The position numbers and the translations under genes are program-made. Under the pieces are notes generated by a model. That model worked only from the letters and a program-made list of their open reading frames with translations. It did not search any database and was not told the DNA's origin. From assembly GCF_022809775.1 (NCBI RefSeq), contig NZ_CP094380.1, positions 2,579,501-2,643,500 on the forward strand: a DNA stretch of 64,000 bases, in the 5' to 3' direction. Of this stretch, positions 26,222 to 36,074 are shown one piece after another. The stretch is from Pseudodesulfovibrio tunisiensis (lineage in GTDB: Bacteria; Desulfobacterota; Desulfovibrionia; Desulfovibrionales; Desulfovibrionaceae). Each line of letters starts with the position of its first letter. Positions within the stretch are counted from its first letter, which is position 1.

Positions 26222-28042
26222 ATGCTCGACCAGTTCATCGTGTTCGGAACCCTTGCCCTTGCCCTCGTGCTCTTCGTGTACGGACGGCCCAGATACGATG
26301 TGGTTGCCATGATCGCGCTCATGGTCGTGGCTGTTGCCGGGCTGATACCCGCGTCCGAGGTGTTCGGCGGATTCGCGGACCCGGCCGTGATTACCGTGGC
26401 CATGGTGCTCGTGGTCTCGCGTGGTCTGGAAAAGGCCGGGCTGGTGGACATGCTGGCCACATGGATCGAACGGTTCGGCTCGAACATGTACGTGCAGCTT
26501 GGCGCGCTGGTCGGGGTGGTGACCGTGGCCTCGGCCTTCATGAACAACGTGGGCGCACTGGCCCTGACCATGCCCGTGGCCATCCGGCTGGCCGTGCGCG
26601 CGGACCGATCCCCGTCCTATTACCTCATACCCATTGCCTTTGCCTCCCTGCTCGGCGGCCAGATCACCATCATCGGCACTCCGCCCAACCTGATCATCGC
26701 GGGGTTTCGGGACAACGAGCTGGGCGCGCCCTTCCGGATGTTCGACTTCGCGCCCGTGGGATTCTGCGTGGCCGTGGTTGCGGGCGCGTTCATCACCTTT
26801 CTGGGCTGGCGGCTCCTGCCCGTGCGCAAGGGACAGGGCTCGCGCGAACAGCTCTTCGACATGGATGCCTACCTCACGGAACTGGTGGTGCCCGAAGGTT
26901 CGCCCCATGCAGGCCGTCCCCTTGTCGACGTGCAGGCGTTCCACGAGACCGACGCGGTGTACGTCAGTCTGCTGCGCGGAAATGATCATCCGCACATGCC
27001 CGCGCCCAATGAACAGCTTCGGGAAGGCGACGTGCTGGTCATCGAGGCGGACAGCGAGACTCTGGACGAATTTCTGCAGAAGACCGGATTTCTTCTGGGC
27101 GGTTCCAAGGATCATTGTTCCAGAATTCTGGCGGAAAACCGGCAGGCGTGCTCGGACGTGCAGATAGGCCGGGAACTTTCGGTCGCGGAAATGGAATTTC
27201 AGGAGGCCGTGGTGCGCACGGACTCTCCGCTCATCGGCAGCACGGTTCGCGAACTTCGGGTGCGGACCCGGTTCGGGGTGAACGTGCTGGCCGTGTCCCG
27301 CCGGGGCGAACGCGTGCGTTCCCGGCTCAAGGCCACCCGGTTCAAGGCGGGAGACATCCTGCTGGTGCAGGGCGGGGCCGACGTGCTGGCCGAGGCGTTC
27401 CGGCGGCTGGCATGCATGCCCATTGCCAGCCGGGAACTGGCGTTCGGTTCGCCCCGGCCCGTACTGCTTGCGGCTGGCATCTTCGGCGTGTCCATCCTGC
27501 TGACCGCGTTCAATGTCCTGCACGTGTCCATATCCGTGACTCTGGCCGTGCTGGGCATGCTCTTCACCGGCGTCCTGACCATGCGCGACGTGTACCGCAG
27601 CGTGGAATGGCCGGTCATCGTGCTGCTCGGGGCCATGCTGCCACTGGGCACGGCGCTGGAATCAACAGGCGGAGCCGACACATTGGCCGGGGCGCTCCTG
27701 TCGTTTTCCGGCAGTCTGCCGCCCGCCGCGATCCTGACCGTGCTCTGCGTGGGCACCATGCTGCTTTCCAATCTCATCAACAATGCGGCCGCCGCCGTGC
27801 TCATGGCGCCCATTGCCATCGGCGTGGCCAAGGGACTGGGCGCGTCCCCGGACACCTTTCTCATGCTCACGGCCGTGGCCTGCTCCTCCCCGTTTCTCAC
27901 GCCCATCGGACACCAGTCCTGCACGCTGGTCATGGGCCCGGGCGGCTACCAGTTCAGCGACTACTGGCGCGTGGGGTTGCCCGTGTCCGTGATCGTCACG
28001 GCCGTGGCCGTGCCAGCGGTCATGTTCTTCTGGCCTCTCTAG
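26222..28042 (+). CDS. SLC13/DASS-type transporter with RCK_C domains
   Basis: 606 aa. N-terminal and C-terminal blocks of membrane helices carry the paired family signatures FMNNVGALALTMP and LINNAAAAVLMAP plus GTPPNLIIAG; between them (residues about 205-400) are two soluble TrkA-C/RCK_C domains, typical of the SLC13-related permeases that move sulfate, dicarboxylates or similar anions with Na+. Ending motif SPFLTPIGHQSCTLVMGPGGY is also family-typical. Start chosen at 26222 because the upstream in-frame ATG lacks a ribosome site. The substrate is unknown; sulfate would be attractive in a sulfate reducer but is not shown. Confidence 0.88.
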   Translation: MLDQFIVFGTLALALVLFVYGRPRYDVVAMIALMVVAVAGLIPASEVFGGFADPAVITVAMVLVVSRGLEKAGLVDMLATWIERFGSNMYVQLGALVGVVTVASAFMNNVGALALTMPVAIRLAVRADRSPSYYLIPIAFASLLGGQITIIGTPPNLIIAGFRDNELGAPFRMFDFAPVGFCVAVVAGAFITFLGWRLLPVRKGQGSREQLFDMDAYLTELVVPEGSPHAGRPLVDVQAFHETDAVYVSLLRGNDHPHMPAPNEQLREGDVLVIEADSETLDEFLQKTGFLLGGSKDHCSRILAENRQACSDVQIGRELSVAEMEFQEAVVRTDSPLIGSTVRELRVRTRFGVNVLAVSRRGERVRSRLKATRFKAGDILLVQGGADVLAEAFRRLACMPIASRELAFGSPRPVLLAAGIFGVSILLTAFNVLHVSISVTLAVLGMLFTGVLTMRDVYRSVEWPVIVLLGAMLPLGTALESTGGADTLAGALLSFSGSLPPAAILTVLCVGTMLLSNLINNAAAAVLMAPIAIGVAKGLGASPDTFLMLTAVACSSPFLTPIGHQSCTLVMGPGGYQFSDYWRVGLPVSVIVTAVAVPAVMFFWPL

Positions 28043-28043
28043 C

Positions 28044-28497
28044 TGGCTGTCTCGAAACGGCAATCTGCGGCGTTGCTGCGTAAAGGCCAGACTCTCGCGT
28101 ATCGGAATACGCGTCGATCCTGCCCTTTTCTTGCGCCTTGCATCTCACCATTTCGAGACAGCCGGTTTTGAAAACGGCAATCTGCGGCGTTGCTGCGGAA
28201 AGGCCAGACTCTCGCGTATTGGAATACGCGTCGATCCTGTCCTTTTCTTGCGCCTTGCATCTCACCATTTCGAGACAGCCGGTTTTGAAAACGGCAATCT
28301 GCGGCGTTGCTGCGGAAAGGCCGGACTCTCGCGTATCGGAATACGCGTCGATCCTGCCCTTTCCTTGCGCCTTGCATCTCACCATTTCGAGACAGCCGGT
28401 TTTGAAAACGGCAATCTGCGGCGTTGCTGCGGAAAGGCCAGACTCTCGCGTATCGGAATACGCGTCGATCCTGTCCTTTTCTTGCGCCTTGCATTCC
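28044..28497. repeat. Four tandem 117-bp units of family 2 repeat
   Basis: Units start at 28058, 28175, 28292 and 28409, exactly 117 bp apart; the last is cut at about 28497. The array opens with GGCTGTCTCGAAA and each unit boundary holds its inverse TTTCGAGACAGCC, so the ancestral element had 13-bp inverted ends. Each unit contains the small palindrome GCGTAT-CGG-AATACGC. Units differ at only a few positions. Because 117 is a multiple of three, several frames stay open on both strands, but these are not genes. The array occupies most of the 531-bp gap between the transporter and the phosphoesterase; 28498-28573 holds only the latter's leader. Confidence 0.93.
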
Positions 28498-28573
28498 TTT
28501 TGTTCGGGGTTTGCAAGGCCAACCTTGGGTTTCCCGGCAATATGGTATACCGTTGCAGATCAAGGAGGCGCAC

Positions 28574-29230
28574 ATGTACTGGATAGCATTCGGAGACATT
28601 CACGAACATATCACCCCCTTGGAGAGCATTCCCGATCTGGAGGAGGCCGAGGGGATCATTATTACGGGCGACCTGACCAACCGGGGCGACCGCGTTGCTG
28701 CGGACAGGGTGATTTCCGCCATTGCGGCGCGCAATCCCAACATTCTGGCCCAGCTCGGAAACATGGACACAACCGACGTGACCGAGTATCTGGCGGGCAA
28801 GGGCATGAATCTGCATCTGCAGGTCCGCGAACTCGCGCCCGGGCTGGGCGTCATGGGCGTGGGCATGTCCGCGCGAACCCCGTTCGGCACGCCCAGCGAG
28901 GTGGACGACGAAACCCTGGGCGAATGGCTGGATCGAACCCGTTCCCTGGCCGAGCAGTACGACAGGCTGATTCTGGCCGTGCACGAGCCGCCCCGCAACA
29001 CCAGACTGGACATGCTTCCGGACGGCACGCATGTGGGCAGTCTTTCCGTGCGCGTCTTCATTGAACGGGCAAAACCCGATCTGGTCCTGACCGGGCATAT
29101 TCACGAGGGAACCGGCATGGACATGATCGGCAACACTCCGGTCTTCAACCCGGGCATGTTTGCGGGCGGCGGATACGTTCGCGTGGACTGGGACGGGACC
29201 GAACTGAACGCACGGCTCATGAGCATCTAG
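28574..29230 (+). CDS. Calcineurin-like metallophosphoesterase
   Basis: 218 aa. The five family motifs are present in order: FGDIHEH, GDLTNRGD, GNMDTTD, AVHEPPR and TGHIHEGTG, giving the binuclear metal site. It resembles the YfcE/MJ0936 class of small phosphoesterases; the natural substrate is unknown. AAGGAGG lies seven bases before the ATG. The gene follows directly on the tandem repeat array. Confidence 0.88.
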   Translation: MYWIAFGDIHEHITPLESIPDLEEAEGIIITGDLTNRGDRVAADRVISAIAARNPNILAQLGNMDTTDVTEYLAGKGMNLHLQVRELAPGLGVMGVGMSARTPFGTPSEVDDETLGEWLDRTRSLAEQYDRLILAVHEPPRNTRLDMLPDGTHVGSLSVRVFIERAKPDLVLTGHIHEGTGMDMIGNTPVFNPGMFAGGGYVRVDWDGTELNARLMSI

Positions 29231-29336
29231 CAAGGCGCCTGCAAGGCTGCGTTCTCGCGAAGGCCGGCGCGGATCGGTCTCCCGAGGTGCGTCCTGTGCT
29301 CCTTGCTGCTTCTTTCAATCGTTTTCAGAGGTATTG

Positions 29337-29807
29337 ATGTCGAAGATCGGATTCATCTGGGTGGGCAAGCTCAAGGAACCCTTTTCCCAAAAAGGGTGCG
29401 AGCTGTACTGGAAAAAGCTGTCGCGCTTCCACAAGCTGGAAGAGAACATGATCAGGGACGCGCCCGGCAAGCTGCCGCCCGAGGAAAAGAGCAGACGCGA
29501 AGGTGAATCCATCCTGTCCAAGGTGGGCAAGGGCGACATCCTGATCATTCTGGACGAACACGGTGAACGGTTCACGTCCCGCAAGTTCGCGGCCAAGCTC
29601 CAGACATGGACCGACGCCCCCAATCAGCGACCGGTCTTCGTCATCGGCGGTCCCTTCGGCCTGTCCGACGAGGTCAGGAAGCAGGCCCGCTTCGCCATCC
29701 GCCTGAGCGACATGACCTTCCCCCACGAGCTCGCCCGAGTCATGCTTCTTGAGCAGCTCTACCGTGCAGCCACCATTCAGAAGAACATGCCGTACCACCA
29801 CGACTAG
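29337..29807 (+). CDS. rlmH: 23S rRNA pseudouridine-1915 N3-methyltransferase
   Basis: 156 aa, a SPOUT methyltransferase (YbeA/RlmH) acting on the 70S ribosome. Conserved elements: IGFIWVGKLKE, LDEHGERFTSRKFA, FVIGGPFGLSDEV and the C-terminal knot LSDMTFPHELARVMLLEQLYRA ending in PYHHD. Standard length for the family. AGAGGT precedes the ATG. Convergent with the GGDEF gene downstream. Confidence 0.95.
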   Translation: MSKIGFIWVGKLKEPFSQKGCELYWKKLSRFHKLEENMIRDAPGKLPPEEKSRREGESILSKVGKGDILIILDEHGERFTSRKFAAKLQTWTDAPNQRPVFVIGGPFGLSDEVRKQARFAIRLSDMTFPHELARVMLLEQLYRAATIQKNMPYHHD

Positions 29808-29834
29808 GCGTGCGTGATCGACTCGCCCGGCCTT

Positions 29835-31106
29835 CTATTTCTCATCCAGAACGATTCTGTTTCGTCCGTTTTCCTTGGCCTGATACAGGGCCTGATCCAC
29901 ACGCTTGAGCAGGGTTTCCTGATCCTCGCCCAAGACGTGGCGGGCCACGCCGAAGCTGGACGTAATTTGTCCGGGCACGCCCGTGAACGCGAATTCGGCC
30001 ACGGCGCTGCGCAGGCGTTCGGCCTCGTGCGCGGCCCGGTCCGGGGCCGAGTTTCCGGCAAGCACCATGAATTCCTCCCCGCCCCAGCGGGCCAGCGTGT
30101 CCGTCTCGCGGATGTTTTCCCGCACGAGAGCGGATATCTCGCGCAGCACTGCGTCGCCCACGTCATGGCCATAGGTGTCGTTGATGGACTTGAAATGATC
30201 GATGTCGAACATGATCAGGGAGAACGGCTTGCCCGAAAACATGTGCCGATCCAGCAGACGCAGAAAACTGCGGCGATTCAGGGCGCGGGTGAGCGGGTCC
30301 GTGGACGCCTCGTCCCGAAGACGGGCCTTTTCCTCCTCCAGTTCGCTCACGTCCTGAAACGTGAACACGCGCAGATCCGAATCCGGAAACGGGTTGAAGG
30401 TCACGGCGAACGCGGACGGGCGTGCCGAGGGCGTGCGCGGATTTTCCAGTTGCACCACGTGTTCGCGGTCCAGCGGATCGTTCACGATGGCGTCGATCCA
30501 TTCCCCGGGCAGACCGGAATACGGTTCATGGTTCAGGCTGACCAGAAAATCCTCGATCCCCAGATCAAGCCGGGACATGGCCTCATGGTCCGCATGGCCG
30601 AAAAAGGAGCAGATCCGCCGGTTGGCGTACACCACGTCGTTGCCCCGGGCCAGAAGCGCCGGACCGGGAAACAGGTCCAGCATGTGGCGCAGGGAATAGT
30701 CGGCCTGCGCCAGTCTGCGGTGCATGGCGATGTTGCGCGCGCAGCGGCGGACCGCAGCCAGCAGTCTGCCCGGGTTCACGGGCAGGCGCAGGAAGGCCTG
30801 CACGTCGCACTCCACGGCCTGAAGCAGGGTCTTGGGGTTGTACGGCCCGAATGTGGCGATGATCTGGGCGTCGGCCCGGTCCCGGCGCACGGCGCGGATC
30901 AGGTCCAGTCCATCGAGACGCGGAAGAAGAATGTCCGTGACCAGAATGTCCGGTTCGGCCGCATGGTACCGGTTCAGGCCCTCGCGACCGTCCCGGGCCG
31001 TGCGCACCTCGGCGGCGGCGCCGGAAAGCAGTTCGGCCAGCCTTTTTCGCTCGTAGTCCTCCTGCTGCACCACGAGCACGGAAAGGGTCCTGCGTGCGCG
31101 GGACAC
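29835..31106 (-). CDS. Receiver-PAS-GGDEF diguanylate cyclase
   Basis: 423 aa. Residues about 8-120 form a receiver domain (phospho-acceptor D in VTDILLPRLDG); about 135-260 a PAS-like sensor; about 265-423 a GGDEF domain with DPLTRALNRRS, MFDIDHFKSIND and intact GGEEF. It should make c-di-GMP in response to phosphorylation and a PAS signal. The GTG start is one base after the fabI stop (TGACGTG), so expression is tied to fatty-acid synthesis gene fabI. No histidine kinase is adjacent. Confidence 0.9.
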   Translation of the reverse strand: MSRARRTLSVLVVQQEDYERKRLAELLSGAAAEVRTARDGREGLNRYHAAEPDILVTDILLPRLDGLDLIRAVRRDRADAQIIATFGPYNPKTLLQAVECDVQAFLRLPVNPGRLLAAVRRCARNIAMHRRLAQADYSLRHMLDLFPGPALLARGNDVVYANRRICSFFGHADHEAMSRLDLGIEDFLVSLNHEPYSGLPGEWIDAIVNDPLDREHVVQLENPRTPSARPSAFAVTFNPFPDSDLRVFTFQDVSELEEEKARLRDEASTDPLTRALNRRSFLRLLDRHMFSGKPFSLIMFDIDHFKSINDTYGHDVGDAVLREISALVRENIRETDTLARWGGEEFMVLAGNSAPDRAAHEAERLRSAVAEFAFTGVPGQITSSFGVARHVLGEDQETLLKRVDQALYQAKENGRNRIVLDEK

Positions 31107-31107
31107 G

Positions 31108-31872
31108 TCACACGCCCATGATGTTGTAGCCGGAATCCACGAACATCACTTCGCCCGTCGTGCCCGAGGAAAGGTCCGAGGCCAGAAACAGCGCGCTCCT
31201 GCCCACGTCGTCCACCGTGATGTTGCGATGCAGGGGCGCCTTTTCCTCGATGCGCGACAGGATGGTGCCGAACCCGGAAATGGCCGAGGCCGCCATGGTC
31301 TTGACCGGGCCTGCGGAAATCGCGTTGATGCGCACCCCGCTCTTGCCCAGATCAACGGACAGGTAGCGCACGCAGGCTTCGAGCGCGGCCTTGGCCACGC
31401 CCATGGCATTGTAGTTGGCCACCACCTTGCCCGCGCCGTAGTAGCTCAGGGTGATCACGGATGCGCCCGGGGAAAGCAGCGGCTCATAGGCCCGGCACAG
31501 GGCCACGAGGGAATAGGATGAAATGTCCAGCGCGATGCGGTAGCCCTCGCGGCTGGTGTCGATGAACCGGCCCTTGAGGTCCTCGCGGTTGGCATAGGCA
31601 ATGGAATGGACAAGAATATCCACCCCGCCCCATTTCCCGCGTACCAGCTCGGCCCCGGCCGCAATGTCCTCGTCGCTGGTCACGTCGCACTTGAACAGCA
31701 TTTCCCCGTCCAGGGATTCGGCAATGGGCTCCAGTCGCTTGCGGATGGGGTCGGCGGCATGACTGAACCCGAGGCGTGCGCCGTGTTCCCGGAACTGCCT
31801 TGCAATGCCGTAGGCAATGCTGCGGTCATTGACCACGCCGAATATCAGGGCCTTTTTTCCTTGCAAAAGCAT
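31108..31872 (-). CDS. fabI: Enoyl-ACP reductase
   Basis: 254 aa, NADH-dependent last step of the fatty-acid elongation cycle. SDR fold with the FabI-type cofactor loop IFGVVNDRSIAYGIA, SIAYANRED, and the catalytic Y-X6-K within YYGAGKVVANYNAMGVAKAALE; C-terminal AGPVKTMAASAISGF is characteristic. GGAGCAGCGC precedes the ATG at 31872. Followed one base later by a GGDEF gene on the same strand. Confidence 0.94.
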   Translation of the reverse strand: MLLQGKKALIFGVVNDRSIAYGIARQFREHGARLGFSHAADPIRKRLEPIAESLDGEMLFKCDVTSDEDIAAGAELVRGKWGGVDILVHSIAYANREDLKGRFIDTSREGYRIALDISSYSLVALCRAYEPLLSPGASVITLSYYGAGKVVANYNAMGVAKAALEACVRYLSVDLGKSGVRINAISAGPVKTMAASAISGFGTILSRIEEKAPLHRNITVDDVGRSALFLASDLSSGTTGEVMFVDSGYNIMGV

Positions 31873-31995
31873 GCGCTGCTCCTTGGACTTTTGCTTCACC
31901 ATACCTGCGCCGGGGAATCCGGGCAATGAGAAGACGACATGCCCGGGAAACATCGTGTCCGGCTTGCCATTTCCCCTGTGCAGGGCTACCACGTC

Positions 31996-32556
31996 ATGAT
32001 GAGCGATATAGACAAGAAATACCCGTTGGCTCTGGAACCGCCGTCCGGGGACGTGGTGCCCATCACCTTGGAAATGGTCAGCGAACTCCTGCGTCTGTCC
32101 AGGGAAAGCCCGCGCAAGCGGATGATCCAGCCCCTGCACAAGCATGACGGGGAGTCGCTGCACCGCATGTTCAACGCGTTGCAGCCCGGCACCTACATCC
32201 CGCCCCATCGGCACCGGAATCCGGACAAGTCCGAAACCGTGCTCGTGATTTCCGGGGGCATGCTGTTCATCGAATTCGATGAAACCGGCAACGTGACCAG
32301 CCACCTCATCGTGCAGCCCGGCACCGCCGTGTTCGGCGTGGACGTGGCCCCGGGCGTGTATCACACCTTTTTCGCGTTCAAGCCGGACACCCTGCTCTTC
32401 GAGGTCAAGGACGGGCCGTATTCCCGGACCGACGACAAGGACATCCCGGAATGGGCCCCGGCCGAGGGCACGCCCGAGGCCGTGGAATATCTCGTGGACC
32501 TGATCAAGGGCATCATGAGCGAGCAGGCCGAACCCGAAGTGGAGCAGCCGTCCTAG
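31996..32556 (+). CDS. WbuC-family cupin-fold metalloprotein
   Basis: 186 aa from the ATG pair at 31996/31999. The core shows the WbuC pattern: RMIQPLHKHDGESLHRMFNAL followed by PPHRHRNPDKSETVLVISG, with the histidine ligands of a cupin metal site, and a late PGVYHTF histidine. WbuC proteins sit in O-antigen clusters in other bacteria and their reaction is unknown. Start is not firmly set, since no strong ribosome site is visible. Divergent from fabI. Confidence 0.82.
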   Translation: MMSDIDKKYPLALEPPSGDVVPITLEMVSELLRLSRESPRKRMIQPLHKHDGESLHRMFNALQPGTYIPPHRHRNPDKSETVLVISGGMLFIEFDETGNVTSHLIVQPGTAVFGVDVAPGVYHTFFAFKPDTLLFEVKDGPYSRTDDKDIPEWAPAEGTPEAVEYLVDLIKGIMSEQAEPEVEQPS

Positions 32557-32635
32557 CAGCCGTTTTTTCCCGGTCGGGCGCGCTTGCCTCTCCAGAGGAT
32601 TCCCCGTATGCAAAGGGGTTTCCGGGAGGGAGATC

Positions 32636-33547
32636 ATGAATACACGCACCCTGCGTGCCGACCTGCTGCTTTTCGTCACCGCCGCCATCTGGGGGCTCGC
32701 CTTCGTGGCCCAGCGCATGAGCATGGACCATGTGGGACCGCTCACGTTCAACGGAGTGCGCTTTGCGCTCGGTTCCGTGGCACTCGTTCCCCTGTTTCGC
32801 CGCATGGAGCGCGGCAGGGCTCCGGGCTTTGCCGCCACGGATCGAAAACGTCTGGTCCGGGGCGGCCTGATTCTGGGGCTGGCCCTGTTCGCCGGAGCCA
32901 CGCTCCAGCAGATCGGCCTTGCCGGACCGCAGCTTCAGGCGCTGGGGCTGGAACCGTCCACTGCGGGCAAGGCCGGATTCATCACCGGACTCTACGTGGT
33001 GCTGGTGCCGCTCATGGGCCTGTTCTTCGGCCAGCGAGCCGGACTGGGCACGTGGGTCGGCGCGGGACTGGCCGTTGCCGGCATGTATCTGCTCTCCGTG
33101 ACCAGCGGCCTGAGCGTGTCCTTCGGGGACATGCTGGTGCTGGCCAGCGCATTGTTCTGGGCCGGACACGTGATCATCGTGGGCAAGCTCTCCCCGGGCA
33201 TGGACGGTTGCGACGCGGTCAAGCTTTCCTCTCTCCAGTTCGCGGCCTGCGCCGTGCTCAGCCTGATCGGCGCGGTTGCCACCGAGGAGATCACCCTTGC
33301 CGGGCTCGAGGGCGCAGCCATTCCCATTCTCTATGGCGGCCTGCTTTCCGTGGGCGTGGCCTACACGCTTCAGGTGCTGGCCCAGCGGGACGCGCAACCC
33401 GCGCATGCGGCCATCATCCTGAGTCTGGAATCCGTGTTCGCGGTCATCGGCGGCTGTCTGGTGCTCGGCGAAGTGCTCACGGTCCGCGCCATGATCGGTT
33501 GCGGCCTGATGCTCGCGGGCATGCTTTTCAGCCAGCTCAGACCATAG
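32636..33547 (+). CDS. EamA/DMT-family transporter
   Basis: 303 aa, ten predicted membrane helices arranged as two EamA repeats; the first begins LLLFVTAAIWGLAFVAQR, the second near residue 155. The family exports amino acids, nucleobases or other metabolites; substrate cannot be inferred. GGAGGGAGATC precedes the ATG. It ends before a strong hairpin. Confidence 0.88.
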   Translation: MNTRTLRADLLLFVTAAIWGLAFVAQRMSMDHVGPLTFNGVRFALGSVALVPLFRRMERGRAPGFAATDRKRLVRGGLILGLALFAGATLQQIGLAGPQLQALGLEPSTAGKAGFITGLYVVLVPLMGLFFGQRAGLGTWVGAGLAVAGMYLLSVTSGLSVSFGDMLVLASALFWAGHVIIVGKLSPGMDGCDAVKLSSLQFAACAVLSLIGAVATEEITLAGLEGAAIPILYGGLLSVGVAYTLQVLAQRDAQPAHAAIILSLESVFAVIGGCLVLGEVLTVRAMIGCGLMLAGMLFSQLRP

Positions 33548-33565
33548 CCAACCTTTTTTCGACAC

Positions 33566-33602
33566 AAAAAAGGCGCCCCGTTTTCTGCGGGGCGCCTTTT
33601 CC
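33566..33602. terminator. Bidirectional terminator
   Basis: AAAAGGCGCCCCG-TTTTCTG-CGGGGCGCCTTTT is a 13-bp stem with A and T tracts on both sides, lying between the convergent EamA transporter and chemoreceptor genes and serving both. Confidence 0.9.
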
Positions 33603-33631
33603 TTCAAGCGACTGATTTTCGATCCGAAGGC

Positions 33632-35947
33632 CTAGCGCACTCCGGCGCGGTTCAGGAACGGACCGTACTTCCTGTCCGTGCCCTTGATGTGGTTCACGAG
33701 CCAGTTGCGCAGGAATTCCATGACCTCGTTGGTGATGGCCGCGCGTCCGGCCTTGAATTCCTTTTCCAGTTCCAGCACCTGATCCACGAGCTTGGTGTGC
33801 TCCTTCTGGTGGCCGATCATGGCCGGATAGTGGTGTTCCTCGAACAGGGATTCCTCATGGGCGAAATGATGGACCGTGTATTCGCGGAGTTCCTCGAACA
33901 CCTTGCCCAGAATGTCGCTGCCCTTGCCCGTGCGCATGGCCTTGTGCAGTGCGTTGACCAGATCGAACAGTTTCCTGTGCTGCTGATCTATCTCGCGCAC
34001 GCCCACGGAAAAGCTTTCGTCCCAGTCCATGAGATTGCCGGTGGACGGTCTGCGTCTGGCCGCTGCCGACGCCGTGGTCGGCGCAGGACGGGATGCGGAC
34101 GGTCTGGGCGCGTACGATGCGGGGCGGGAAGCGGAAATCGGAGCGGACAACTGCGCGGCCGCGTGTTCCAGAGCTGCGGCATCGCCGCTGGCCATGCCCT
34201 CGATCACCACGTTGATCTGTTCGGTCAGGGAAGCGAGTTCGCGCAGGGCAACAGCGGATTCCGACATGCCGTGGGCGTTTTCATCGGCAATGCTGCTTAC
34301 TTCGTCCAGAGCGTGGGTCACTTCCTCGCTGGCTGCGGACTGTTCCTCGGCAGCCGTGGCAATGGTGTGGATCTGGCCGGTGTTGGTCTCGATGTAGCGG
34401 ACGATCTCTTCAAGAGCTTCTCCGGCGGAATGGGCCAGATCCGCGCTTGTGGAAACAGCCTGATTCGCGCCTTGCATTTCCTTCATGTTGTCGCGGGTGC
34501 CGTTCTGGATGGCAGAGACTGCGTCGCCCACTTCCTTGGTGGCCTGCATGGTCTTTTCCGCGAGCTTGCGCACTTCGTCGGCCACCACGGCAAAACCGCG
34601 TCCGGCCTCGCCAGCGCGCGCCGCCTCGATGGCCGCGTTCAGGGCGAGCAGGTTGGTCTGGTCCGCAATGTCCGTGATCACGTTCATGATCTTGCCGATG
34701 CCCTCGGCCTGTTCGCCGAGGGATTCCAGACTGCGCTGCATGCGCATGGAATGGGTTTCCACGTCGTTGACCGAGGAGACCACATCCGCCACCACTCCGG
34801 CGCCGGACTGGGCCTTTTCGCGCACGGCCTCGGCATTTTCCGCGGCCTCGGCAGCGCCGCGTGCCACTTCCATGATGCTGGCGTTCATCTGTTCCATGGC
34901 CGTGGAGGTCTCGGTGGTGCGTGCATTCTGCACGTCCGCGCCGCGTGCCACCTGTTCCACCTGTACGGAGAGCTCCTCGGTGGCCGAGGTCAGGCTGCTC
35001 ATGAGATCACGCAGCCGCTGGGCCGCTTCGAGCAGGCCCCGGCTCTGGGCCTCGTTGCGGATGTTGGCTTCCTGCGCATCGGCCTGGGCGCGACGCGCGT
35101 CGTCCGCAGCCTTGGCCGCGTTGTCCGCGGCTTCCTCGGCTTCCTCGATCTTGTCGAAAACCGTCTTGAGCATGGTGTCCACGGCCTGCCGCAGCAATCC
35201 CATTTCGCCGGTGAACACGCCTTCTGCCCGGGCCTTGAAATCGCCGCCCGCAACTGCGGAGGCGAACCGGACCATGCGGCCCAGAGGATTGATGGTGGCG
35301 CGCACGCTGAGATATCCGGCCAGAATCGCGGCCAGAAGTCCGGCCACGAGCAGCCCGAGAATCAGGTATGCCTCGAAGTCGGCAGTCTCCATGACTTCCT
35401 TGCCTCTGTCGGTCATGAACCGGCTCACTGTGGCGGAAACAAGGTCCACGTCCCGGGCAAAGTCGTAGGTGATCTGCTTGTACGGGGTGAGCAGGGCATT
35501 GGCCTGCTCCGAGGTGATGGAGGGATCGTTGCGCACCCTCTCCATGGTGGAGAACACGCCGTTCCTGTAGGCGGCGTATTTTTCGTCAAGCCCGGCAATG
35601 AGCTGCTGAAGCTTGGCAAGACTGGCTTCCTCGCGGCTCTGTTCCTCCAGAAAGGCCAGGGTCTTGAGGAGTTTTTCGGATTCGGCGTTGAACTTGCGCA
35701 CGGCTTCGGCCTGCTTCTCAGGGCTGCCGATGTCCATGAAGAAGTCCTTTTCGTATATGCGGTGGTTCAGGCCCAGAGTCCGGATGTCCTCGGCCGCCGT
35801 GACCAGAGGCAGGCTCTTGGTGAGCAGGTGCTCCAGCGCCTTCTGTTCCTGCGTGACGCCGTGATATCCGCTGATGCCGACTGCGGCCAGAATCAGGGTA
35901 ATGACGGCGAATCCCAGAATCAGCTTGAATTTGATCGTGCCTTTCAT
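33632..35947 (-). CDS. Methyl-accepting chemotaxis protein with C-terminal haemerythrin
   Basis: 771 aa. TM1 (about 8-28), a helical periplasmic sensor (about 35-185) resembling the HBM/4HB type, TM2 (about 190-212), HAMP, a methyl-accepting signalling domain with the conserved hairpin tip ([19 protein letters not shown]), and a C-terminal bacteriohaemerythrin (about 640-771). The diiron ligands are all visible: H in [16 protein letters not shown], HxxxH near HQKEH, and H-I-K-G-T-D. This is the architecture of DcrH of Desulfovibrio vulgaris, thought to sense oxygen. ATG at 35947 chosen because it starts the signal anchor; the ribosome site is weak. Confidence 0.93.
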   Translation of the reverse strand: MKGTIKFKLILGFAVITLILAAVGISGYHGVTQEQKALEHLLTKSLPLVTAAEDIRTLGLNHRIYEKDFFMDIGSPEKQAEAVRKFNAESEKLLKTLAFLEEQSREEASLAKLQQLIAGLDEKYAAYRNGVFSTMERVRNDPSITSEQANALLTPYKQITYDFARDVDLVSATVSRFMTDRGKEVMETADFEAYLILGLLVAGLLAAILAGYLSVRATINPLGRMVRFASAVAGGDFKARAEGVFTGEMGLLRQAVDTMLKTVFDKIEEAEEAADNAAKAADDARRAQADAQEANIRNEAQSRGLLEAAQRLRDLMSSLTSATEELSVQVEQVARGADVQNARTTETSTAMEQMNASIMEVARGAAEAAENAEAVREKAQSGAGVVADVVSSVNDVETHSMRMQRSLESLGEQAEGIGKIMNVITDIADQTNLLALNAAIEAARAGEAGRGFAVVADEVRKLAEKTMQATKEVGDAVSAIQNGTRDNMKEMQGANQAVSTSADLAHSAGEALEEIVRYIETNTGQIHTIATAAEEQSAASEEVTHALDEVSSIADENAHGMSESAVALRELASLTEQINVVIEGMASGDAAALEHAAAQLSAPISASRPASYAPRPSASRPAPTTASAAARRRPSTGNLMDWDESFSVGVREIDQQHRKLFDLVNALHKAMRTGKGSDILGKVFEELREYTVHHFAHEESLFEEHHYPAMIGHQKEHTKLVDQVLELEKEFKAGRAAITNEVMEFLRNWLVNHIKGTDRKYGPFLNRAGVR

Positions 35948-36074
35948 GGTTTGCTTCTCTGAATTTGGTTGAAGAAATATGCGAATGCGCCCAAGATGGC
36001 GCACATCCGCAAGCAATCTCATTCCGCTTCCCCTTCGTCAATAGTATTCATTATTTTATAGGTAGGCAATTAGC

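Noticed and set aside
28044..28497. Possible CRISPR array
   Set aside because: Units are contiguous with no variable spacers and a unit length of 117 bp; no cas genes nearby.
28039..28599. Open frames on both strands through the 117-bp array, looking like repeat proteins
   Set aside because: The period is a multiple of three, which keeps frames open by chance; no ribosome site, and the sequence is a palindromic intergenic element.
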